Below are positions 57,877 to 64,000 of a stretch of 64,000 nt of DNA, piece by piece. Numbering within the stretch: position 1 is the stretch's first letter; the number at the start of each line of letters is the position of its first letter. Under the pieces are notes generated by a model. That model worked only from the letters and a program-made list of their open reading frames with translations. It was not told where the DNA came from and did not search any database. This stretch comes from Collinsella sp. AF23-4AC (lineage in GTDB: Bacteria; Actinomycetota; Coriobacteriia; Coriobacteriales; Coriobacteriaceae): assembly GCF_003462685.1 (NCBI RefSeq), contig NZ_QRVE01000001.1, forward strand, positions 332,738 through 396,737, written 5' to 3'. The position numbers and the translations under genes are program-made.

Positions 57877-58767
57877 CTACGCGCTAATGTCCTTGAATCC
57901 CTCGCCGAAGGCTTCCGTAACGTCAGCGACCGTCACAATGGCGCGAGGATCGCGCTCGCGCACGATCGTCTTGAGGGTATTGAGCTCTCGACGGCTCACG
58001 ATGACCATAATCACCGGCTTCTCGGCACCCGAATACATGCCAGTCGCCTTAAACTTGGTACAACCACGACCCAGGCCATACATGATATCGGCAGCGATAT
58101 CAGGGAACTTGTCCGAGATGATGAGGACCATACGGCGTTTGTTGCCACCATCGACCACGGCATCGATCACGTAGCCGCTAATGACCATCGAAAGTCCTGC
58201 ATATAGCGCGTTTTCGATTGAAAAGACCGGAGCCGACAGCGCGCACACGGCAACATCGATTGCCATGACGGTCGAACCCACCGGCAGCGAGGTCTTACGC
58301 GAGATGATTTGGCCAATAGTGTCCGAGCCGCCGGTGTTGGCGCCGGCGCGCAACACCATGCCGTAACCGATGCCCGTGATAATGCCGCCCCACATAGCGG
58401 GAAGCATCAGGTCTGCATGTGCCAGAGGCGCTACAAACGGGGCGAACAGATCGGTAAAGAAGCCCAGCAGCACAAAGCCCGTCGCGGTCTGCACCACGTA
58501 GAACATGCCGCCCTCGCGCATAACGACCAGCAGCAGCAAGGCATTCATCACGATGGTCTGGATACCGACGGGAAGCGACACGCCTCGCGCCGCGCCGACT
58601 GCCTGGATAATAGTCGCAAGGCCCGTAACGCCACCGGCGGCAAGACCATTGGGAATCAAAAACAGGTCGGTCGCGATGGCGGCCAAGGCACACCCCAACA
58701 TGATCTGGGGCAGATCGTGAAAGAAGTTCATCGAAAGAATGCGCTTGATGTCCAGACGATATGCCAT
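57877..58767 (-). CDS. YitT family membrane protein (DUF161/DUF2179)
   Basis: 296 residues: five or six membrane helices with the family motifs FLIPNGLAAGGVTGLA and RAGANTGGSDTIG, then a C-terminal DUF2179 domain (GAEKPVIMVIVSRREL). Function unknown, possibly a transporter. ATG 58767 has GGGAGG upstream. A terminator ends 12 bp before the start codon. Confidence 0.88.
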   Translation of the reverse strand: MAYRLDIKRILSMNFFHDLPQIMLGCALAAIATDLFLIPNGLAAGGVTGLATIIQAVGAARGVSLPVGIQTIVMNALLLLVVMREGGMFYVVQTATGFVLLGFFTDLFAPFVAPLAHADLMLPAMWGGIITGIGYGMVLRAGANTGGSDTIGQIISRKTSLPVGSTVMAIDVAVCALSAPVFSIENALYAGLSMVISGYVIDAVVDGGNKRRMVLIISDKFPDIAADIMYGLGRGCTKFKATGMYSGAEKPVIMVIVSRRELNTLKTIVRERDPRAIVTVADVTEAFGEGFKDISA

Positions 58768-58779
58768 GCTGCCTCCCTC

Positions 58780-58808
58780 AAAAAAGCGCACCCAAACGGA
58801 TGCGCTTT
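58780..58808 (-). terminator. Terminator between prfB and yitT-like gene, abutting the ribosome site
   Basis: Stem AAAGCGCA/TGCGCTTT, 10-base loop, then TTTTTT followed at once by GAGGGAGG. If YitT is transcribed from upstream, this would act as an attenuator. Confidence 0.7.
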
Positions 58809-58847
58809 GAACTTCTTCTTGTATTCGATTCTACCGATTCGCCGGAC

Positions 58848-58938
58848 AAAAACCACCCCTGCGCAGGGTTTGCTCTGGATACAAAACCACCCTGCTGGGA
58901 GGGTTTTAATCCATTTCCACATAAACCGGGCGGTTTAT
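58848..58938 (-). repeat. Three short hairpins in the prfB-yitT intergenic region
   Basis: On the minus strand: ATAAACCGCCCGGTTTAT (overlapping the prfB stop), then AAAACCCTCCCAGCAGGG with TGGTTTT, then AAACCCTGCGCAGGGG with TGGTTTTT. The last two are similar to each other. Their role is unknown; they may slow or stop transcription. Confidence 0.5.
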
Positions 58939-60083
58939 GCAGATGGGGTCTCCGCGTCAGCGTTACCGGTGGCCCAGCGATGGTAGCCAATAACAAACGG
59001 GTCCAGGTCGCCATCGTCAAGAACGGCCTCGACATTGCTGGTCTCCACGCCCGTGCGTAGGTCCTTGACCATCTGGTACGGGTAGAGCACGTAGCTGCGA
59101 ATCTGGTTGCCAAAACCAATCGTGGTCTTGGGTCCGCGGATCTCATCGAGCGCCTCGGCGCGCTTCTCGAGCTCAATCTCGTACAGGCGAGCCTTGAGGA
59201 TCTGCATGCACGCGGCCTTGTTCTGGATCTGGCTGCGCTCGTTTTGGCAGGTGACCACAATGCCGCTGGGGAAATGCGTCACGCGCACGGCGGAGTCGGT
59301 GGTGTTAACGCCCTGGCCGCCCGGGCCGCTCGCGTGGTACACGTCCACGCGGATGTCATCGGGACTGATCTCGATGTCGATATCATCGGGTAGCACGGGG
59401 ATGACCTCGACGCCGGCAAACGTGGTCTGGCGGCGCTTCTTGTCGTCGGTGGGGCTAATGCGAACCAAGCGGTGGACGCCGGCCTCGGCGCGCAGCATGC
59501 CAAATGCGTCCTTGCCCTCGACAGTAAAGGTCGCGCGGTCGATGCCGATGACCTCGGCTGCGGGACAGTCGTTGATGGTGACCTTCCAGCCGCGACGCTG
59601 ACAGTACTTCATGTACATCTTAAAGAGCATGAAGGTCCAGTCCTGGGCCTCCAGACCACCCTGTCCGGGCTTGATGGTCACAATGGCATCGCCGTGATCG
59701 AACTCACCGGTAAACCAGCTCGAAAGCTCGAGCTCATCGATGGCACGGGCCAGGCGCTCAGCCGTGGCTGTAGCCTCCTCGCGAAGGGCGACGGCGTCGG
59801 GGTCATCCCCCATCTCCTCGGCAAGCTCCAGCGCGGCGCGGGCATCGGAAAGCTCGCCGCGCGCGGTGTCCACGGCAGCGATATCTTCCTTGGTACGCGC
59901 GATCTCCTCCATGGTGGCACGGGCGGCGTCGGCGTCATCCCAAAAGCCAGGGGCAACACTTTTGGCCTCAAGCTCGGTCACGCGCGTGCGCTTTTCGTCC
60001 AAATGGAGATACGACTCGACCTCGCCGAGCCGGTCCGCGAACGCGTCCAGCTCGGCGGGCGTTACCTCTAAAGCCTCAGCCAT
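58935..60083 (-). CDS. prfB: Peptide chain release factor 2, with SPT in place of SPF
   Basis: 382 residues, full class I release factor. The peptidyl-hydrolysis motif is GPGGQGVN. The stop-codon recognition tripeptide, Ser-Pro-Phe in RF2, reads Ser-Pro-Thr (residues 210-212, nt 59448-59456); RF1 has Pro-x-Thr. The surrounding sequence (GVHRLVRIS, RRQTTFAGVEV) and the rest of the protein are clearly RF2. There is no programmed frameshift: the region after codon 25 is open in one frame. The ATG overlaps the secA stop codon as TAATG. Confidence 0.92.
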   Translation of the reverse strand: MAEALEVTPAELDAFADRLGEVESYLHLDEKRTRVTELEAKSVAPGFWDDADAARATMEEIARTKEDIAAVDTARGELSDARAALELAEEMGDDPDAVALREEATATAERLARAIDELELSSWFTGEFDHGDAIVTIKPGQGGLEAQDWTFMLFKMYMKYCQRRGWKVTINDCPAAEVIGIDRATFTVEGKDAFGMLRAEAGVHRLVRISPTDDKKRRQTTFAGVEVIPVLPDDIDIEISPDDIRVDVYHASGPGGQGVNTTDSAVRVTHFPSGIVVTCQNERSQIQNKAACMQILKARLYEIELEKRAEALDEIRGPKTTIGFGNQIRSYVLYPYQMVKDLRTGVETSNVEAVLDDGDLDPFVIGYHRWATGNADAETPSA

Positions 60084-62890
60084 TAACGATTCCTGCCGTG
60101 GCAGTACTTAAACTTCTTGCCGCTACCGCAGGGGCACGGGTCGTTGCGGCCCACGTTGACGTACGGATCGTCGCTCTCGGACTTGCGATAGGTGGTCACC
60201 TTGCCACCGTTGTTGACGGCAGCCGGTCCGCCTTGGACAGCCGTGCGGGCCTGCACCTGCGCCTGCTTGCGCAGCACCGAGTCGCCGTTATCACCATCGA
60301 CCTCGGCAGGACCGGAGAAGCGCGCGCCCTCGAGCGCGGGCTCTTCCTTGTGCTCCACGGCACGCGGGGCAGCCTTGATCTCGATGCGCAGAACCGTGCG
60401 CAGGTAATCCTCATACATGGTATCGACGAGTATCTGGAACGCGCCGTAGGCCTCGGTCTTGTACTCAACCAGCGGGTCGCGCTGGCCAAAGCCGCGCAGC
60501 CCGATGCCGGTCTTAAGGTAGTCCATCTCCTGCAGGTAGTTCATCCAGCGGGTATCGATGACGCGCAGCATGACCTGAGTGTTGAGCTCGCGCATCAGGT
60601 CCTCGCCCAAGCGCTCGGCCTTCATGTTGTAGCACTTCTCTACGTAAGCCAGGACATCGGCAGCCAGGGCCTCATAATCCTCGTCGGGGAACTTCGGCGT
60701 ATCGATGTGGCCGGTGAGCTCCACAACCCACTTGCGCAGGCCCTCCAGGTCGCGCTCGCCATCGTGACTGTCCTTGGTGCAGAACTCCTGCACGCAGCGG
60801 TACACGGTGTCGTGCATGACCTCGGTGATGTGGTCGGTCAGGTCCTTGCCGTCCAGAATCTTATTGCGCTCGGCGTAGATGACCTGGCGCTGCTTGTTCA
60901 TGACGTCGTCGTACTCAAGGACGCTCTTACGCATGGAGAAGTTGATGCTCTCGACCTTGTGCTGGGCGCTCTCGACGGCCTTGGAGATGATCTTGTGCTG
61001 GATGGGCATGTCGTCGCCCATGTCGGCCGTGACCATCATCTTGGAGACGCGGTCCATCTTGTCGCCGCCGAACAGGCGCATGAGGTCGTCCTCGAGCGAC
61101 AGGTAGAACTGGGTCTCGCCCGGATCGCCCTGACGGCCGGAGCGGCCGCGCAGCTGGTTGTCGATACGACGGGACTCGTGGCGCTCGGTGCCGATAACGG
61201 TCAGGCCACCGGCGGCAAGCACTCGCTCGCGCTCGGCCTTGCAAGTCTCCTTGGCCTCGGCGTTAAACTGCTCGAGCTGCTCGGGCGTCACGTCCTCCAT
61301 GGTCAGGCCCTCGTACTCCAGGCGCTCGCGCACCAGCTCGTCGGGGTTGCCGCCCAGCAGGATGTCGGTGCCACGACCGGCCATGTTGGTGGCAATGGTC
61401 ACGGCGCCGTAACGTCCTGCCTGGGCCACGATATGGGCCTCGCGCTCGTGGTGCTTGGCGTTGAGGACCTCGTGCGCGATGCCGCGCTTGGTAAGGGCGG
61501 CAGACAGCTTCTCGGAGCTCTCGATGGAGACGGTGCCCACCAGGACCGGCTGGCCCTTGGCGTGACGACGCTCAACGTCGTCGGCAACGGCGTTGTATTT
61601 AGCCTGAATGGTGCGGTACACCAGGTCCTCGTGGTCCACGCGCTGCACGGGCTTGTTGGAGGGGATGACCTCGACGGGCAGCTTGTAGATCTCGCGGAAC
61701 TCGGCATCCTCGGTAAGTGCCGTGCCGGTCATGCCGGAGAGCTTGTCATACAGACGGAAGTAGTTCTGCAGGGTGATGGTGGCCAGGGTCTGGTTCTCCT
61801 CGCGCACGAGCACACCCTCTTTGGCCTCGATGGCCTGGTGCAGGCCCTCAGAATAGCGGCGGCCCTCCATGATGCGGCCGGTGAACTCGTCGACGATCTT
61901 GACCTCGCCGTTGGTGACCACGTACTGCTTGTCGCGGTGGAACATGTACTGGGCCTTCAGCGCCTGCTGCAGGTGGTTGACCAGCTGGCCGGAGAGATCA
62001 GCATAGATGTCATCGATACCCAGGCGGCGCTCGATTTTCTTAAGGCCGCGCTCGGTGGCGGCGATGGTGTGCTTGGCCTCGTCCATGACGTAGTCGCCCG
62101 TGGGCTCCACGTCCTCGGTGGCGGTAAGCATGTCGTGCGACACGTCCTCGCCGCGCTCAAGGCCACGCACAGCACGCGCGAAGTCCTTGTAGGTACTGGC
62201 GGACTTGGTGCCAGCGCCCGAGATAATGAGCGGCGTCCTGGCCTCATCGATCAGGATGGAGTCAACCTCGTCGACGATGGCGTAGTTGTGGCCGCGCTGC
62301 ACGCGCTGCTCGGGACGGGTAACCATGTTGTCGCGCAGGTAATCAAAGCCGAACTCGGAGTTGGTGCCGTAGGTGACGTCGGCCTGGTAGGCCGGGCGCT
62401 TGAGCTCGAGCGGCATGTTGTTCTGGAGCAGACCGACGGTCATGCCCAGGTACTTATAGATGCGGCCCATCCACTCGGAGTCACGCTTGGCAAGGTAATC
62501 ATTGACAGTAACGACGTGCACGCCCTTGCCGGCAATAGCGTTGAGATAGCCGGCCAACGTGGAGACGAGGGTCTTACCTTCGCCGGTCTTCATCTCGGCG
62601 ATGCGGCCCTCGTGCAGTGCCATGGCGCCAATGAGCTGCACGTCAAAGTGGCGCATACCCATGGTGCGCTTGGAAGCCTCACGCACGGTGGCAAAGGCCT
62701 CGGGGAGCATGTCGTCGAGCGACTCGCCGTTGGCGTAACGCTCGCGGAACTTATCGGTCTGGCCGCGGAGTTGGTCCTCGGTCATCTTCTCAAACTGGGG
62801 CTCAAGACCGTTGATCTGGTCGACGATCTTGTAGTAGCGCTTAAGGTCCTTATCGGATCCAAAGGACAGCAGCTTTGACATGAATCCCAT
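60083..62890 (-). CDS. secA: Protein translocase ATPase SecA
   Basis: About 935 residues. Walker A region AEMKTGEGKTLV, DEVDSILIDEARTPLI, TNMAGRGTDILLGGNP and the C-terminal zinc-binding SEC-C motif CPCGSGKKFKYCHG. It drives preprotein export through SecYEG. Start at MGFMSKL with AAGGAA six bases upstream. Overlapped with prfB. The 5' leader contains two repeat elements. Confidence 0.96.
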   Translation of the reverse strand: MGFMSKLLSFGSDKDLKRYYKIVDQINGLEPQFEKMTEDQLRGQTDKFRERYANGESLDDMLPEAFATVREASKRTMGMRHFDVQLIGAMALHEGRIAEMKTGEGKTLVSTLAGYLNAIAGKGVHVVTVNDYLAKRDSEWMGRIYKYLGMTVGLLQNNMPLELKRPAYQADVTYGTNSEFGFDYLRDNMVTRPEQRVQRGHNYAIVDEVDSILIDEARTPLIISGAGTKSASTYKDFARAVRGLERGEDVSHDMLTATEDVEPTGDYVMDEAKHTIAATERGLKKIERRLGIDDIYADLSGQLVNHLQQALKAQYMFHRDKQYVVTNGEVKIVDEFTGRIMEGRRYSEGLHQAIEAKEGVLVREENQTLATITLQNYFRLYDKLSGMTGTALTEDAEFREIYKLPVEVIPSNKPVQRVDHEDLVYRTIQAKYNAVADDVERRHAKGQPVLVGTVSIESSEKLSAALTKRGIAHEVLNAKHHEREAHIVAQAGRYGAVTIATNMAGRGTDILLGGNPDELVRERLEYEGLTMEDVTPEQLEQFNAEAKETCKAERERVLAAGGLTVIGTERHESRRIDNQLRGRSGRQGDPGETQFYLSLEDDLMRLFGGDKMDRVSKMMVTADMGDDMPIQHKIISKAVESAQHKVESINFSMRKSVLEYDDVMNKQRQVIYAERNKILDGKDLTDHITEVMHDTVYRCVQEFCTKDSHDGERDLEGLRKWVVELTGHIDTPKFPDEDYEALAADVLAYVEKCYNMKAERLGEDLMRELNTQVMLRVIDTRWMNYLQEMDYLKTGIGLRGFGQRDPLVEYKTEAYGAFQILVDTMYEDYLRTVLRIEIKAAPRAVEHKEEPALEGARFSGPAEVDGDNGDSVLRKQAQVQARTAVQGGPAAVNNGGKVTTYRKSESDDPYVNVGRNDPCPCGSGKKFKYCHGRNR

Positions 62891-63020
62891 GTGGTTTTCC
62901 TTTTTGGCCATCGCCCACGCCATGCAGCCTCGGGCGAGTTAAACACAGATAAATGTACTTTAGCCAAACAGGACGCGGCCTATACGGTCGACCTCGACCG
63001 CCACGTAATAACTACGACCC

Positions 63021-63059
63021 GACCTGCCAAACAGGGACAGGTTTATTTTGGCAGGTTTT
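63021..63059. repeat. AACCTGCCAAA-type palindrome (family P-D, copy 2)
   Basis: ACCTGCCAAACAGGGACAGG, then TTTATTTTGGCAGGTTT: nearly the same as 49917-49956. With the next element it fills most of the gene-free stretch 62891-63213 in the secA leader. Confidence 0.8.
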
Positions 63060-63076
63060 ATCTGGGCAAACGCTAC

Positions 63077-63135
63077 ACGGACCTGTCCCCCTTCGCACCA
63101 ATTTGGTGCCATGGGAGCAGGTCCGTTTGCACCAA
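63077..63135. repeat. GGGACAGG-related palindrome (family P-C, copy 3)
   Basis: ACGGACCTGTCCCC, GCACCAATTTGGTGC and CAGGTCCGTTTGCACCA form an interrupted inverted repeat that shares the TTTGCACCA and GGTGC words with 27073-27172. Confidence 0.65.
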
Positions 63136-63142
63136 TAAAATG

Positions 63143-63176
63143 AAAAGGGCCGCGCACCCAAATGGGTGCGCGGCCC
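63143..63176 (-). terminator. Terminator of rpmE
   Basis: Perfect 13-bp stem GGGCCGCGCACCC/GGGTGCGCGGCCC, 4-base loop, then TTTTCATTTT on the minus strand. Confidence 0.92.
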
Positions 63177-63213
63177 TCATGCCATGAATGCGAGTGTTTC
63201 CGCGGCGAGCTAT

Positions 63214-63639
63214 TTACTCAGCAGCCTCGGTGGTCTCGGCCTCGGCAGCGGCCTCCTCGACGGGAGCCTCTGCGGGAGCCTCGGCGGCCTGCTTGGCAGC
63301 CTCCTCGGCAAACTTAGCAGCACGCTTGGCCTTCTCGGCAGCCTTAGCCTCAGCGGCGGCCTTGCGAGCGGCCTCGGCCTCAGCAGCCTTGGCAGCCTTG
63401 GCAGCCTTGGCCTCCTCGGCCTTCTTGAGCTGGGCGGCAGCGGCGCCACCGAACTTGTCGGCGAAGCGCTGGACGCGTCCACCGGTGTCGACGAACTTCT
63501 GCTGGCCGGTGTAGAACGGGTGGCACTCGTTGCAAAGCTCGACCTTCATCTCGGACACGGTTGCGTGCGTCTTGAAGGTGTTGCCGCAGGAGCACGTCAC
63601 CGTGCACTCGACATACTGGGGATGGATACCCTGCTTCAT
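63214..63639 (-). CDS. rpmE: 50S ribosomal protein L31 with long Ala/Lys/Glu-rich tail
   Basis: 141 residues, about twice the usual 65-75. Residues 1-70 are a standard L31 of the zinc-binding type ([29 protein letters not shown]). The remaining 70 residues are an Ala/Lys/Glu repeat, probably helical, which shifts from basic to acidic. AAGGAG precedes ATG 63639. Confidence 0.95.
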   Translation of the reverse strand: MKQGIHPQYVECTVTCSCGNTFKTHATVSEMKVELCNECHPFYTGQQKFVDTGGRVQRFADKFGGAAAAQLKKAEEAKAAKAAKAAEAEAARKAAAEAKAAEKAKRAAKFAEEAAKQAAEAPAEAPVEEAAAEAETTEAAE

Positions 63640-63723
63640 GGTAGGACTCCTTATTAGTCAGGCGCTGGTTACCGATCAGCGCATAAGGCGTCTTGGTTTC
63701 CGACCAAGACAACAAACTCGGCT

Positions 63724-63752
63724 ATGGTACCACGGCACCGCGTGTCCCACAA
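63724..63752 (-). promoter_or_regulatory. Likely rpmE promoter
   Basis: Minus strand TTGTGG and TACCAT with a 17-bp spacer, about 85 bp before the rpmE start. A hairpin GTCTTGG/CCAAGAC (63690-63710) follows in the leader. Confidence 0.5.
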
Positions 63753-63832
63753 AAGGTTCACGGTCTTTTCGGAACGACACGAATCTGACCCATCGAAACA
63801 CATCTCCACCGTTCCTTCAACTGGGAAAATGC

Positions 63833-63865
63833 CGTCCCCGGGGCCTGAGAAGGGCCCCGGGGACG
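63833..63865 (-). terminator. Terminator hairpin of the gene upstream of rpmE
   Basis: Perfect 13-bp stem CGTCCCCGGGGCC/GGCCCCGGGGACG with a 7-base loop, followed by GCATTTTCCC on the minus strand. Confidence 0.8.
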
Positions 63866-63895
63866 TTCGACTGACTGCGGGAACGGCCTTTCCGC

Positions 63896-63934
63896 TCAAT
63901 GTGTTCGGCTGAGATCGGAAATCAACCGTTTCAT
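63896..63934 (-). CDS. Possible 12-residue leader or remnant peptide
   Basis: ATG-initiated frame MKRLISDLSRTH with GGGAGG eight bases upstream, one base after the stop of the preceding gene. It could be translated, but such a short frame may be chance or a remnant. Confidence 0.15.
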   Translation of the reverse strand: MKRLISDLSRTH

Positions 63935-63935
63935 G

Positions 63936-64000
63936 TCATTCACCTCCCTCGTATGTATCGAGGTATTCCTGCTTGAGCGTCTGCGAGGACGACTTGATCT
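63936..64000 (-). CDS. C-terminal end of an unidentified gene (5' part beyond window)
   Basis: Frame open from the window edge to TGA at 63936-63938, ending IKSSSQTLKQEYLDTYEGGE. It lies before a strong terminator, as the end of a real gene would. The 20 visible residues do not identify it. Confidence 0.5.
   Translation of the reverse strand, partial: IKSSSQTLKQEYLDTYEGGE

Noticed and set aside
59990..60083. Programmed frameshift in prfB
   Set aside because: The frame is open through the usual shift site; there is no early UGA.
60098..62878. 926-codon open frame antisense to secA
   Set aside because: No recognisable motifs; SecA on the other strand is certain.

Overview
The window is a GC-rich chromosomal segment that looks like a Coriobacteriia actinobacterium, most likely Collinsella or a close relative. 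This is an inference from gene content and composition: strictly anaerobic redox genes ([FeFe] hydrogenase, rubredoxin pair), FtsEX and L31 with Ala-rich extensions, PTS-based sugar use, an LPxTG coiled-coil surface protein and many GTG/TTG starts. No rRNA or other species marker is present. Most genes lie on the minus strand.

Layout. 1-2.4 kb: end of a YgiQ radical SAM gene, a CPBP membrane protease and an orphan RelB-type antitoxin. 2.6-8.7 kb: one minus-strand operon running from a NuoF/GltD-like flavoprotein to an [FeFe] hydrogenase, then a Tat-type lipoprotein binding protein and a fused ABC permease-ATPase. 9-13.5 kb: alpha-glucoside PTS operon (EIIA, LicT-type antiterminator, EIICB, GH4 6-phospho-alpha-glucosidase). 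13.9-16.2 kb: DEAD-box helicase with a long RGG tail. 16.7-19.9 kb: an FHA-domain gene broken by an amber codon, followed by a membrane Ser/Thr kinase. 20.3-23.6 kb: giant coiled-coil/CAP surface protein with an LPTTG anchor. 24-27 kb: copper module copA-copZ-csoR. 27-32 kb: zinc-ribbon protein, amidohydrolase, an AbiEi/DUF559-like protein and an unknown protein. 32-38 kb: gltB-gltD. 38.7-41.6 kb: Nramp transporter, flavin reductase plus rubredoxin, smpB and a TPR gene. 42.6 kb: tRNA-Glu and tRNA-Gln. 43-48.4 kb: ArsC-like protein and a MurNAc catabolic operon (rpiR/murR-murQ-murP-mupG). 48.6-52.2 kb: VanZ, serine recombinase, RNase R. 52.4-54.5 kb: ftsE-ftsX. 55-57.7 kb: zinc-ribbon protein and split transketolase. 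57.9-63.6 kb: YitT, prfB, secA, rpmE.

The most unusual content is between the genes. A family of palindromes (here P59) occurs 15 times between 16.4 and 40.1 kb. Fourteen copies are exactly 59 bp, with 17-bp inverted arms related to TGTCTCGATCTGTAACA. Clustered copies repeat with a fixed period of 80 or 81 bp. Four copies of an unrelated 67-bp palindrome (P67) are present; one sits inside the loop of another palindromic element, and one supplies the stop codon of a gene. Smaller families carry GGGACGTTCC or GGGACAGG cores. No transposase of the REP-associated (RAYT) type is visible here.

Other points of note: release factor 2 has Ser-Pro-Thr where the RF2 family has Ser-Pro-Phe, the FHA gene carries a single TGG-to-TAG change in its FHA domain, FtsE has a roughly 175-residue N-terminal extension, and the hydrogenase is joined to a NuoF/GltD fusion. 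Functional calls rest on motifs read by eye; no database search was possible.
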